The position numbers and the translations under genes were made by a program. DNA of 64,000 bases from Burkholderiaceae bacterium (GTDB lineage Bacteria; Pseudomonadota; Gammaproteobacteria; Burkholderiales; Burkholderiaceae_B): assembly GCA_023653055.1 (NCBI GenBank), contig JAMNXR010000018.1, positions 1 through 64,000 on the forward strand, written 5' to 3'. The notes beneath the pieces were generated by a model. The model had not been told where the DNA came from, ran no database searches, and saw only the letters and a list, made by a program, of their open reading frames with translations. Positions within the stretch are counted from its first letter, which is position 1. Every line of letters begins with the position of its first letter. Positions 24,438 to 32,822 of this stretch are shown piece after piece.

Positions 24438-24649
24438 TAGAAGCGATCCTTGCGATCTCGGTGATTATCCGAGTTGGCGCCTTTGGCAATGCCCCGAAGC
24501 TGTTCAAGCTCGGGCACTGGCATCACGAGCAGGCCGTCACCCTTGGGTAAAAATACAAACTCTTGCCCTGCAGACCAGTGCATGGATTCTCTAATCGCCT
24601 TAGGAATGGAGATTTGAAACTTACTTGAGAGCGTCGCGGTGTTGGACAT
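24437..24649 (-). CDS. vapB: VapB-type AbrB/MazE-fold antitoxin
   Basis: This 70-residue protein has a swapped-hairpin DNA-binding domain in residues 1-45: TLSSKFQISIPKAIRESMHW followed by SAGQEFVFLPKGDGLLVMP. The flexible tail (IAKGANSDNHRDRKDRF) would wrap and block the VapC active site. It is the first gene of the pair and is preceded by a strong promoter with a TCGATCGATCG palindrome between promoter and gene, a likely operator. Confidence 0.88.
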   Translation of the reverse strand: MSNTATLSSKFQISIPKAIRESMHWSAGQEFVFLPKGDGLLVMPVPELEQLRGIAKGANSDNHRDRKDRF

Positions 24650-24683
24650 TTCTGGTTTCCTATCGATCGATCGTATTTTTGTA

Positions 24684-24712
24684 AGAATATAGGTTGCGGG
24701 TCAGACTGTCAA
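24684..24712 (-). promoter_or_regulatory. Predicted sigma70 promoter of vapBC
   Basis: On the minus strand a perfect TTGACA (24712-24707) and TATTCT (24689-24684) are 17 bp apart. ATCGATCGATCGAT-type palindromic sequence follows before the vapB start. Confidence 0.6.
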
Positions 24713-24865
24713 TGAAGCTTGAAATACTTGCTTGAAGGCAGCAGTTTGATTCGCGATGAAATCAATTTCCATCTGCAAAATGGCGAATTTGTTAGAATTT
24801 GACGATTATTGGTGTGGGTGCTATCCGCGCACCAAATCAAAATAACTTCTTCTTTAGAGAAAAAA

Positions 24866-25504
24866 ATGGTTGAGACGCTGCCGACACTGCCGTTATGGGT
24901 CGATGTGACCGCAATGTCGACAACGGCGATGTACGGAGCGGCAACGGCCCGTGGTCGTAACGTACCGATTGCGGGTACCTTGTTCGCAGGTATTTTAGGT
25001 GGTGCGGCGGGGGGTATTGTTCGGGACCTCATTCTTGGACTGGAGCCGGTTGCCATTACCGGACCTTATTACTTTCCTTGGATTTTGTTGGCGACAGTCT
25101 TCGGTGCGTTCTTTTTTTACAAACTCATTTCCTCCAAGGTCCCATACCTTGTCTTAAAAGGTGTGGCGATTGGTTTGTTGATTTCAATTGGCTGTCAAAA
25201 AGCACTCATTCACGAGGTACCGTTTGTGTCGATTATTCTCTGTGGCGTGTTGACGGCGACGGTCGGCGGGATGGCGATTGATACCCTGACACGTCATCGG
25301 GCTGCTGTCTTTAGTCAGGCACACTGGTTTGCCACGGCGCTCATTATTGGTAGCCTGGTTTTTTACGGACTCACGATTAGTACCAATTTTTATCTCGCAA
25401 CTGCGGGGGCGACGCTTACTGCTGCCGCCCTCTATGTCACCAGTGTGCTGCGAAATTGGCCCTCACCGACATGGCCCAAAGAAGACACGGATATGTCTGC
25501 CTGA
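24866..25504 (+). CDS. Gly_transporter/TRIC family membrane protein
   Basis: This 212-residue protein starts at ATG 24866 and has about six to seven membrane helices in two repeats. The first repeat has the signature GGAAGGIVRD (residues 45-54), as in TRIC-type channels. In the second repeat the equivalent is GGMAIDTLTRH, which lacks the R-D order and looks degenerate. It is 22 bp upstream of the tandem nitrilase gene and likely in one operon with it and the channel-like gene at 27377. Cargo could be glycine, another small amine or K+; the sequence alone does not decide. Confidence 0.75.
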   Translation: MVETLPTLPLWVDVTAMSTTAMYGAATARGRNVPIAGTLFAGILGGAAGGIVRDLILGLEPVAITGPYYFPWILLATVFGAFFFYKLISSKVPYLVLKGVAIGLLISIGCQKALIHEVPFVSIILCGVLTATVGGMAIDTLTRHRAAVFSQAHWFATALIIGSLVFYGLTISTNFYLATAGATLTAAALYVTSVLRNWPSPTWPKEDTDMSA

Positions 25505-25526
25505 GCGCTTTCATTAGGAAAAAAAT

Positions 25527-27371
25527 ATGTCAGTTTTAAAAGAAGCTTTTAAGGTCGCTGCGATTGAGTTCAATCCAGAGTTTATGGAGTTGGATAAAAA
25601 CATTGTGGCGGCTACCGCGATGGCCGAAGAGGCTGCTAAAAATGGCGCGCGACTGATTGTGATGCCTGAAGCGGCGGTGTCGGGATACATCTACCGTGAT
25701 CTCGAACAGTTTTTGCCTTATATGGATACAGTACCTGGCAAGACGACTGACTCGCTTTTAACGGTCACTAAAAAATACAACTGTTATATCGCGATCGGAA
25801 TCGCTGAGATTGATCGTGATACAGGTTTAACCTACAACACGGGAGCTCTTGTGGGCCCCAACGGGCTGGTGGGCAAGTACCGTAAAAATGGTTTAAACCC
25901 TTCTGATATCTTGTGGTTCGTACCGGGCAATACAGGCTATCCCGTGTTTGAGACCGAGCTCGGTCGTATCACGATGATTATTTGTTACGACGATACGTAT
26001 TGGGAACCAGCGCGCGTGGCGGCCGTAAAGGGCTGTGACATGATCGCCTATATTTGTTCCTCGGATCGTTTATTGCCCCAGTTAGGTGCGGAGGCTGCTG
26101 GTAAACACTCGACAATCGCCGCGGTGCAGCACCAGAGCGCTTGGAGTGGACTGGCCATGATTGCCGCTGATCGTAACAATGCGGAGACCAATCCAACGAC
26201 CGGTGTGACTGTGACCTATGGTGGCTCGGCTTCGATTTGGCAGGCAGATGGTGTGCGCATCGCGCACGCTTCGGCTACCGATTACACCAAAACAATGACC
26301 AACAAGCCCTCAATCATTTATGGAATGATTGATCCGGCTCGCTTTGACAATGAGCAAAAGCGGACCCTTGAGCGTCGCCGCCCCGAACTTTACAAAGAGC
26401 TCGCGTTTTACCGCGCACCGACAGATTCGGCCGCTACGAAAAACGCATCTGAAGTCTCTGCTGCAGCGGTTCAGTATCGCCTGGATAAAAATGAGTTTGA
26501 AGGCAACTTAAATCGCTGCGATGCCTTGATACAAAAAATGCAGGATGGCGCGTCAGCATTTAATTTAGTAGTGCTGCCGTCATGCTCCTTTTGCGGTCCT
26601 GTGTCACAGGACAATGTTGAAGCGATTGCTGAGAAAGCACTTGGCAAATCCACGCAAGCCGCGAGTGATTTTGCCGTGCGTTTAAAAACCCATCTCGTTG
26701 CAAGCTTTATTGAAAAAGATGGAGCGCACTATTTTCATACGGCTGTGTTGCTTGCGCCAGATGGCAAGGTGATCGGTCATTATCGTCAAACGCATCTCGA
26801 CCCCGCTGAAAGCGCCTTCTTAACGGCAGGTGACGATTTACCTGTTTTTGAAACATCGCTTGGCAAGATCGGTCTCTTACTGAACGATGACTTCCGTTTT
26901 CCCGAGGCCTCTGGCATGTTAGCGATGCGTCGCGCAGATATTATTGCAGCCCCCGTCAGTTGGTCAGGCCAGTACGGTGGCCAACTGCAGGATGCTGCGG
27001 GTCTGTTTGATCACCCTTGCGCCGCAAACACGATGATATTTTGGTATGCCGCAGCTAAAACGGCGCAAGCCTATACCGTGGTAGCCAACTCCGTTGGAAA
27101 TGGCAATATGGGTTCGAGCGGTGTGTTTACGATCAATCCAATCGACTCGCTCGAAATCCCAGTAGTGGGCTCGATCGACCATGAAGAGGTGGTGTCATTG
27201 AAGTTCACCACGCTGGGTAATACCTATTGGATGGATCAAAGCAAACTGATTGGCGGTCGTCGCGCGGATCTCGCTTCACCGCTGGTTTTTCCCACTCAGT
27301 CTAAAGCGCTCCAGCAATGGAAAAATGCATCTGGTTTTGATATGGATGCTTGGTCAGCCTACAAGCAATAA
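25527..27371 (+). CDS. Tandem carbon-nitrogen hydrolase: active nitrilase domain plus degenerate second domain
   Basis: Residues about 7-290 are a nitrilase-superfamily domain with a complete catalytic set: E48 (VMPEAAVSG), K120 (KYRKNGL) and C153 (IICYDD). Residues about 311-590 are a second copy of the fold in which all three positions are changed: LPSCS for the Glu, HYRQTHLD for the Lys and LLNDD for the Cys. The second half is therefore a dead domain that may shape the dimer interface or bind a ligand. The enzyme should release ammonia from a nitrile or amide in the cytoplasm. It sits between two membrane-channel-like genes. Confidence 0.88.
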   Translation: MSVLKEAFKVAAIEFNPEFMELDKNIVAATAMAEEAAKNGARLIVMPEAAVSGYIYRDLEQFLPYMDTVPGKTTDSLLTVTKKYNCYIAIGIAEIDRDTGLTYNTGALVGPNGLVGKYRKNGLNPSDILWFVPGNTGYPVFETELGRITMIICYDDTYWEPARVAAVKGCDMIAYICSSDRLLPQLGAEAAGKHSTIAAVQHQSAWSGLAMIAADRNNAETNPTTGVTVTYGGSASIWQADGVRIAHASATDYTKTMTNKPSIIYGMIDPARFDNEQKRTLERRRPELYKELAFYRAPTDSAATKNASEVSAAAVQYRLDKNEFEGNLNRCDALIQKMQDGASAFNLVVLPSCSFCGPVSQDNVEAIAEKALGKSTQAASDFAVRLKTHLVASFIEKDGAHYFHTAVLLAPDGKVIGHYRQTHLDPAESAFLTAGDDLPVFETSLGKIGLLLNDDFRFPEASGMLAMRRADIIAAPVSWSGQYGGQLQDAAGLFDHPCAANTMIFWYAAAKTAQAYTVVANSVGNGNMGSSGVFTINPIDSLEIPVVGSIDHEEVVSLKFTTLGNTYWMDQSKLIGGRRADLASPLVFPTQSKALQQWKNASGFDMDAWSAYKQ

Positions 27372-27376
27372 CAATC

Positions 27377-27829
27377 ATGAACACCACAGCAGCAAATTAC
27401 GTATTTAACTTTGATGCCTTAATTTTAGGCTGCATCACGATTTTGCTTTGCTTGATCGTACAGGCTTTGTTCGTCATGCTTGTGACCACTAAGTTTAAAA
27501 ATGGCGTGCGACAACTCGTCAACGCTCATCGATTGACATTCGCACAAGCTGTGTTTTTTGCGGGTGTCTTGCTGCTGCTGATTTCACATTTAATACAGAT
27601 CTATATTTGGGGTCTTTCACTCTCACTTTTCGACATCATTCCTAACCAGCATGAGGCGATGGTGTTTGCCGGGAGTTCTTATACAACGGTTGGGTTTGTG
27701 ACGGATCCTTTATCGGCTCATTGGCAGCTGTTGACGGTCATCATGGCGACCTCCGGTTTTTTCTCGTTTGGCTGGAGTACGGCGGTCATATTTCTACTTT
27801 CCCAGGCTCTTTTTCCCTCGGAAAAGTGA
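27377..27829 (+). CDS. Small potassium-channel-like (2TM-type) membrane protein
   Basis: ATG 27377 lies 5 bp after the nitrilase stop codon. The 150-residue protein has helices at about 13-38, 55-85 and 115-145. Between the last two is SSYTTVGFVTDPLSAHWQ, which resembles the pore loop and filter T-T-V-G-Y-G-D of ion channels, but the final G-D is replaced by V-T. GWSTAVIFLL closes the last helix as in related short channels. It may be a tetrameric cation channel with altered selectivity. The context suggests it acts with the nitrilase and TRIC proteins. Confidence 0.65.
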   Translation: MNTTAANYVFNFDALILGCITILLCLIVQALFVMLVTTKFKNGVRQLVNAHRLTFAQAVFFAGVLLLLISHLIQIYIWGLSLSLFDIIPNQHEAMVFAGSSYTTVGFVTDPLSAHWQLLTVIMATSGFFSFGWSTAVIFLLSQALFPSEK

Positions 27830-27855
27830 GCGAGTTCTAACGGTAGGTTGGATCG

Positions 27856-28050
27856 ATGCAAATTTTAAAAAAATTCATTGTTGCAGTATTCATCGTGGTG
27901 GCATCCACGCCGGCCTTGGCCGACAGGGTTGAATGGTGTGGAGTCGATAAGGACTCTGGTCAGATTTATCGCTCGTGGTGTTGGAGTTCGCTATCGAATT
28001 GTGAGCAAGGTAAGCCTTCACATTATGTTTGTGTCGCGTTGTTAAAGTGA
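27856..28050 (+). CDS. Small secreted cysteine-containing protein
   Basis: This 64-residue frame has a clear signal peptide (MQILKKFIVAVFIVVASTPA, cut after ALA). The mature part of about 40 residues has four cysteines: EWCGVDKDSGQIYRSWCW, LSNCEQ and YVCVALL. The spacing resembles short DUF3551-like secreted proteins and fits two disulfides. It may be cotranscribed with the channel-like gene 27 bp upstream. The function is unknown. The following gap to 28246 contains a CGCAAT/ATTGCG hairpin (28073-28091) without a U-tract. Confidence 0.6.
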   Translation: MQILKKFIVAVFIVVASTPALADRVEWCGVDKDSGQIYRSWCWSSLSNCEQGKPSHYVCVALLK

Positions 28051-28246
28051 AAATAAAAATATGAATTTTTTTCGCAATTTAAAATATTGCGTCCTACTGC
28101 TGCCAACAAACTAAAGATGTAAGACCACAGCCAGCCTCGCAACTTTCATCCAACATACTTTGATGTTTAATGATTGAATACACGCTAACAGAGGGATCGG
28201 TGTTATCTTGGTGACTCAGCCAACCCTAACTGTATTGGTGGCCGTC

Positions 28247-28792
28247 ATGAAAGAAATGATCACAGCCTTATTACTTTTCCTGAATGTCACGCTTGTAGCG
28301 GGAGCAAACCCAATGATGGATGACTTTTCCGGGAAACCTGAAGCGCGCTGGGAGTTTTTGACGGATCAGGTGATGGGAGGAGTATCGACGGGCCAGATGC
28401 GCTTTGAAACAATGGACGGTCGTCCTGTTGCCCATTTATCAGGCACGGTGAGCACGGCCAATCGCGGGGGCTTTATCCAGTTTCGTACCGCACTCAAAGA
28501 CTCTTTATCTCAAAGTGCGTCTGGTGTGCAGATCACGGTTAAGGGCAATGGTGAGCGGTATTTTGTGCATCTCCGCACATCGTGGACTTTGTTGCCTTGG
28601 CAGTATTACCAAGCGGGTTTTGATACAACCGGTGATTGGCAGACGATCCAACTGCCTTGGTCAGACTTTAAAGCCTCCGGAAGTATGTTGTGGCAAACCC
28701 CGAGTCCAACTTCGGTGCGTTCTTTAGGTGTTGTGGCCTTCGGCAAGGACCATGAGGCTGATCTCTGGATCCAGTCAGTCGGATTTTATTGA
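28247..28792 (+). CDS. CIA30 family protein, exported
   Basis: ATG 28247 gives 181 residues with a signal peptide (MKEMITALLLFLNVTLVAGA). The mature domain carries the CIA30 pattern: MDDFSGKPEARWEFLTDQVM, GGVSTGQ, LSGTVSTANRGGFIQFR and WQTIQLPWSDFKAS. CIA30 was named for a mitochondrial complex I assembly factor, but bacterial members are beta-sandwich proteins that resemble carbohydrate-binding modules. Its periplasmic location argues against a direct role in complex I. It overlaps the convergent alkB-like gene by 7 bp. Confidence 0.8.
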   Translation: MKEMITALLLFLNVTLVAGANPMMDDFSGKPEARWEFLTDQVMGGVSTGQMRFETMDGRPVAHLSGTVSTANRGGFIQFRTALKDSLSQSASGVQITVKGNGERYFVHLRTSWTLLPWQYYQAGFDTTGDWQTIQLPWSDFKASGSMLWQTPSPTSVRSLGVVAFGKDHEADLWIQSVGFY

Positions 28793-29367
28793 ATCGCTCG
28801 AAACGTTAAATTGATACGAGGACCGACGGGACGGGTCGTTTTTACAAGGCTGTGATTCCAGAAGGTCTGCGTCGGTGCATGCATGAGCAGGACGCTGCCA
28901 TTTTCTAACATTAACGACGCATTTGTTTTGTCGGTTTTGTGTTTAAAAGAAAACTTGCGCGCTGCGCCAAGGCTCATGGACGCAATGGGGGCGGTCTGAA
29001 CGAGTTCGGGCTCATCATCGCTATGCCAACCCATTCCCTCACTGCCATCGTGATAGAGATTTAGCAAGCAGGAGTTAAATTCGCACTGAGCAATGACTTC
29101 TAATTTGCTTTTGATTTGTAAGAGTTCGGGCGTCCAGGGTTGGGGTTCTTTTTTGACCCCCGAATAGGTATACGCGCAGCCCTCATCTCCCACCCAGGCG
29201 ACTTTCCTTTTAGTTGTGATGAGTTTGCCAAACATCAAGAGCTGATCGCAACGCCAGTCTAAGGACTGCGTGAGCACCTCGAAGAGTCTTGTGCAAGCGA
29301 GCGGATCGAAGATCGAAGGTAAATACTCGATATGCCCGTCTTTAGGCAGCAAGTGTATCCCTGGCAT
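28786..29367 (-). CDS. alkB: AlkB-family 2-oxoglutarate/Fe(II) dioxygenase
   Basis: ATG 29367 follows GAGGGC and starts one base after the upstream stop codon; the protein has 193 residues. The iron ligands are visible as H-x-D in MGWHSDDEPEL and the distal His in FWNHSLVKT, with R-x5-R (RPVGPRINLTFR) for 2-oxoglutarate and substrate. LNLYHDGSEGMGWH matches the AlkB/ALKBH2-3 signature for removal of methyl groups from 1-methyladenine and 3-methylcytosine in DNA or RNA. It forms a two-gene unit with the small membrane protein upstream. Confidence 0.88.
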   Translation of the reverse strand: MPGIHLLPKDGHIEYLPSIFDPLACTRLFEVLTQSLDWRCDQLLMFGKLITTKRKVAWVGDEGCAYTYSGVKKEPQPWTPELLQIKSKLEVIAQCEFNSCLLNLYHDGSEGMGWHSDDEPELVQTAPIASMSLGAARKFSFKHKTDKTNASLMLENGSVLLMHAPTQTFWNHSLVKTTRPVGPRINLTFRAIQ

Positions 29368-29368
29368 G

Positions 29369-29713
29369 TTAGCCCTCGTTTGAGACAGACTCTTCATCCG
29401 TTGGCCCAGGGGGCTGTTTGAGGGAGCTGCAGATGAACAAGTATGCCGTGACTGCGATGAGAATTTGAACGGGTAACAATGCCAAGATCATCAGGAACCC
29501 GGTCGCCATAAAACTGCCATAGGCTTCGTCAGAAGTGGCCGAAAGTAGAAATCCAATCAAAATCAATATGGATATCAAAGGTCCGCTTGACGTCAGCAGG
29601 GCTGTCCAGCGCCAGAAGAAGGGCGGGTGATAGCGATAGGTTGTTTTGACAGGCAGCCAGCTGAACCAGGCGACAAAGCAAAGATAGGCGATGATGTAAT
29701 AAATGCCATCCAT
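29369..29713 (-). CDS. Small membrane protein (114 aa)
   Basis: Three membrane segments are predicted, at about residues 3-20, 36-60 and 68-95, followed by a short acidic tail (PPGPTDEESVSNEG). No family or motif is recognised. The stop codon is one base from the alkB-like start, so the two genes are translationally linked, although a functional link to repair is not obvious. Confidence 0.6.
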   Translation of the reverse strand: MDGIYYIIAYLCFVAWFSWLPVKTTYRYHPPFFWRWTALLTSSGPLISILILIGFLLSATSDEAYGSFMATGFLMILALLPVQILIAVTAYLFICSSLKQPPGPTDEESVSNEG

Positions 29714-29838
29714 GGCGTGGGTGATCCTGTGTGTTGATCTAGTAGTCTAGCTGAGAATTAACCTCATCTCTGAAGACCTCACGCGGTTTGGGCCTAAAGC
29801 TATTGTTAGTAAAAGAACAAAACGATTGTTTAGGGTTG

Positions 29839-29866
29839 TTGTTTTGTGTGTATTGAAATGTAAAAT
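29839..29866 (+). promoter_or_regulatory. Possible promoter of fumC
   Basis: TTGTTT (29839-29844) and TAAAAT (29861-29866) are 16 bp apart, about 100 bp upstream of the fumC start. The rest of the 29714-29972 gap holds no gene. Confidence 0.35.
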
Positions 29867-29972
29867 GCATTACTAACCCTCTGGCGGGATTGATTTTCGT
29901 TATTTCGTCTCGGTCGCTATACCTTCACTCAGTTACTCAGCAGTCAGACTCCTCACCAATTTGGACATCACC

Positions 29973-31439
29973 ATGCCTACAGATACCCCCCCAGTTATCC
30001 TGAATTTGCCAATTGGCTTAACCGCAACGGGCTTGCGCCAAGAATTCGATAGCATTGGAAAGGTCCAAGTGCCTGCAGACCATTATTGGGGTGCGCAGAC
30101 GCAACGCAGCTTGGTTCACTTCAATATTGGTCATGACAAGATGCCCAAAGAGGTCTATCACGCGTACGGTTTTGTGAAAAAAGCAGCCGCAATTGTTAAC
30201 ACTAAGGCAGGGCGCCTACCGGCGTGGAAGGGTCAGCTGATTCAAAAGGTGGCGGATGAAGTCATCAGCGGCCAGCTGGATGCTGAGTTTCCTTTGTATG
30301 TCTGGCAAACAGGCTCAGGTACACAGTCCAACATGAACGTCAACGAAGTGATTTCGAACCGTTGCATTCAATTGGTCGGTGGCACGCTGGGCGCACAAGA
30401 GCCCGTGCATCCGAATGATCACGTCAATATGGGTCAGTCGAGCAACGATACGTTCCCAACAGCGATGCATATCGCCGCCTACAAAATGGCAACGGAAAAA
30501 ACCATCCCTGCTCTTAAGCGTTTGCGTGACGCATTGGATGCGAAGTCAAAGCAATGGGCCAATATCGTCAAGATCGGTCGCACGCACCTCGAGGATGCAA
30601 CGCCTTTGACGGTTGGTCAAGAGTGGTCGGGTTATGTCGGCGCAGTGAGTGATGCGATTGTGGATGTCGAGTACGCCACACAAGGTTTGTTGCAGGTTGC
30701 CATGGGCGGCACTGCTGTCGGTACAGGCTTGAATTCACCTGTTGGTTTTGGTGATGAAGTGGCTGCTGAGTTGACAGCGTTGACAGGTTTCGCGATCAAG
30801 ACCGCGGACAACAAATTTACGGCACAGGGTACGCTTGATCGTATGGTACGCGCCCACGCTGCGCTCAAGACCGCCGCGGTCACCTTGTTTAAGATCGCCA
30901 ACGACATGCGTTGGCTAGGTTCAGGTCCACGTACGGGTCTGATGGAAATGACGTTCCCTTCGAACGAGCCTGGCTCGTCGATCATGCCAGGCAAGGTCAA
31001 CCCGACCCAAGCTGAAGCCATGCTGATGGTGTGCATTCAGATTATGGGTTCGGATGTTGCCGTGCAGATGGGTGGTGCTGAGGGTAATTTCGAGCTGAAT
31101 GCTTTCCGTCCGATCATTATCAGCAACTACCTTCACTCTGCGCTCATCATGGCTGATATGTCGGATCACTTCCGCGAGTTCATGATCGAAGGTGCGGTCG
31201 TCAATGAAGCGCAGTTGAAATCCAACATCGACAACTCAGTCATGATGGTGACAGCATTGTCGCCCGTGATTGGTTACGACAAAGCTTCGGTCATTGCACA
31301 CTACGCGATTGATCACAACACCACGCTCAAGGCTGCGGCCTTGGCCTGCGGCGTGGACGAGGCGCTGTATGACCGCGTCGTGGTGCCGATCAATATGACA
31401 AAACCTGGTTCAGCTGATATTCCCGCTAAGAAGGCCTAA
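29973..31439 (+). CDS. fumC: Class II fumarate hydratase
   Basis: ATG 29973 gives 488 residues. The whole fumarase C layout is present: the N-terminal GKVQVPADHYWGAQTQRS, the TGSGTQSNMN loop, SSNDTFPTAMHIA, the catalytic-site HLEDATP and the superfamily signature GSSIMPGKVNP at about residues 333-342. The enzyme interconverts fumarate and malate without an iron-sulfur cluster. An in-frame TTG at 29961 is possible. The next gene, an aquaporin, starts 2 bp after the stop, an unusual partner for fumarase. Confidence 0.95.
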   Translation: MPTDTPPVILNLPIGLTATGLRQEFDSIGKVQVPADHYWGAQTQRSLVHFNIGHDKMPKEVYHAYGFVKKAAAIVNTKAGRLPAWKGQLIQKVADEVISGQLDAEFPLYVWQTGSGTQSNMNVNEVISNRCIQLVGGTLGAQEPVHPNDHVNMGQSSNDTFPTAMHIAAYKMATEKTIPALKRLRDALDAKSKQWANIVKIGRTHLEDATPLTVGQEWSGYVGAVSDAIVDVEYATQGLLQVAMGGTAVGTGLNSPVGFGDEVAAELTALTGFAIKTADNKFTAQGTLDRMVRAHAALKTAAVTLFKIANDMRWLGSGPRTGLMEMTFPSNEPGSSIMPGKVNPTQAEAMLMVCIQIMGSDVAVQMGGAEGNFELNAFRPIIISNYLHSALIMADMSDHFREFMIEGAVVNEAQLKSNIDNSVMMVTALSPVIGYDKASVIAHYAIDHNTTLKAAALACGVDEALYDRVVVPINMTKPGSADIPAKKA

Positions 31440-31441
31440 TC

Positions 31442-32245
31442 TTGGACGCGAATTCTCAGGCTAGCCTTGCCGGTAAACAGGCTCTAAGAGAACAAGTCGG
31501 TGATCGTGCTTATGCGGACTGGAAAAGCAATGATCATCGTGCCAGGAGACTAGTCTCTGAGTTTATTGGCACCTCGGGGCTGACCTTTGTTTTGTCGGGC
31601 GGGGCAGCTATTCTTGCGGGTCACGGTGGTGCGGATTTAGCCCCTTATCAATATGCCTTTATCTTGTCAGCCATTTCTGCGTTGTGGTTGACGGCTGCGG
31701 TGTATTTTTTGGGTGATATTTCCTCCCATTTCAATCCTGCGATGACGCTTGGTTTTGCGTTGCGGGGCGACATGGGTTTTCCCATGGCGCTTTGCTATAT
31801 GGTTGTGCAATTTACTGCGGCGACTGCGGGTTCCGTGACCGCTGCCGCACTCTTTGGCACAGGCGGTAATCTTGCCGCCACTGTGCCACAGCCAGACATG
31901 CATCTTCAGGCGGTGATCCTCGAAGCGATCTTGACGTTCGGTATGGTCTTGTTGATCTTGTCCATGACGAATGGTCCCAAGTTGCTCGGTCCTGCCGTGC
32001 CACTTGCCGTGGGTGCATACGTGATGGCAATGGGCACGATGGGAGGACCCTTCGATGGCGCAGCGTTTAATCCCGCGAGAGCGTTTGGGCCAGATTTTGC
32101 CCGCGGTGATTTTTCTACCTATTGGATCTATCCCTGCGGCTCGTTGATTGGAGTGCTTGTGGCTGTCGGCATTGCGAGGTTTTTACGTGGTCCAGCTAAG
32201 GCTCAAGAAGCAAATGCGGCGATGGGCAACCCGCTGGATAAATAG
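31442..32245 (+). CDS. MIP family aquaporin/glycerol facilitator
   Basis: This 267-residue protein starts at TTG 31442. Six membrane helices and two half-helices are indicated, with both NPA boxes intact: HFNPAMT (about residue 96) and AFNPARAFGPD (about residue 207). A charged N-terminal extension of about 35 residues precedes the first helix (VSEFIGTSGLTFVLSGGAAI). The R after the second NPA is the usual selectivity-filter arginine. The 2-bp gap to fumC implies coexpression, so the pore may serve an organic acid or solute connected with C4 metabolism, though water or glycerol is the default guess. Confidence 0.88.
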   Translation: MDANSQASLAGKQALREQVGDRAYADWKSNDHRARRLVSEFIGTSGLTFVLSGGAAILAGHGGADLAPYQYAFILSAISALWLTAAVYFLGDISSHFNPAMTLGFALRGDMGFPMALCYMVVQFTAATAGSVTAAALFGTGGNLAATVPQPDMHLQAVILEAILTFGMVLLILSMTNGPKLLGPAVPLAVGAYVMAMGTMGGPFDGAAFNPARAFGPDFARGDFSTYWIYPCGSLIGVLVAVGIARFLRGPAKAQEANAAMGNPLDK

Positions 32246-32257
32246 AGGATATTGTTA

Positions 32258-32686
32258 ATGCCGCTGCTGTCCTGTGCGGAATGTACCGCTCAAATTAGTG
32301 ATACCGCGCTGAGATGCCCTCAGTGCGGATCAAAGACGAAATTTTCTATAGACCTTTCTCGGGCCAAGGAAATACGTCGTGGCCATTGGATTTTGTGGCC
32401 AATCGTTTTGTGGGGCCTCACGATCGATTTGGTGGCGGCTGTTGCACACTGGATTAGAGGTGGAATTGATCCCATCACGTGTTTGATGCAGTCAATGGAA
32501 AATAAAGTCGGTTTGGCATGCAACCTCATGAAGCTTGACATGGCGCGTTGGAGTGCTGAGGCCCATAAAGCTTTTGATCAACACAGCTGGATGTTCTGGG
32601 TGTGGATTGCTTGCCTTGTCATTGCGATAGCCGGTCACATTGAACGTCATTTCGTGGACAAGAGAATCGGTGACAGAAAGCCCTGA
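32258..32686 (+). CDS. Zinc-ribbon membrane protein
   Basis: ATG 32258 follows AGAGGA at 32244-32249. Residues 1-30 form a zinc ribbon with two C-x-x-C pairs (SCAECTAQ and RCPQCGSK). Two membrane helices follow at about residues 44-66 and 108-128, with a soluble loop between them. Such short zinc-ribbon membrane proteins are common and uncharacterised. It follows the aquaporin gene after 12 bp and probably belongs to the fumC operon. Confidence 0.7.
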   Translation: MPLLSCAECTAQISDTALRCPQCGSKTKFSIDLSRAKEIRRGHWILWPIVLWGLTIDLVAAVAHWIRGGIDPITCLMQSMENKVGLACNLMKLDMARWSAEAHKAFDQHSWMFWVWIACLVIAIAGHIERHFVDKRIGDRKP

Positions 32687-32730
32687 TTTGAGTAGTGTCG
32701 TGATCTATGCTCGGGATCTGACCAGCCAGT

Positions 32731-32759
32731 CTGTCACAGAGCTGTCGTCAAACTGTCAA
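32731..32759 (+). promoter_or_regulatory. Pho box (three 7-bp direct repeats) of the phn operon
   Basis: CTGTCAC (32731-32737), CTGTCGT (32742-32748) and CTGTCAA (32753-32759) recur with exact 11-bp spacing, the PhoB binding pattern. TAATACTAT follows at about 32768-32776 as a -10 region. PhoB activation under phosphate starvation is therefore expected for the phnD operon at 32823. Confidence 0.8.
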
Positions 32760-32822
32760 ATTAACTTAATACTATCGATAGCTTAATGCCAATTGATGAA
32801 TTAAATCTAAACAGGAGTTGCC

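Noticed and set aside
24709-25056. Reverse frame overlapping the TRIC gene
   Set aside because: It is low in recognisable structure and overlaps the vapBC promoter and the membrane protein gene on the other strand.
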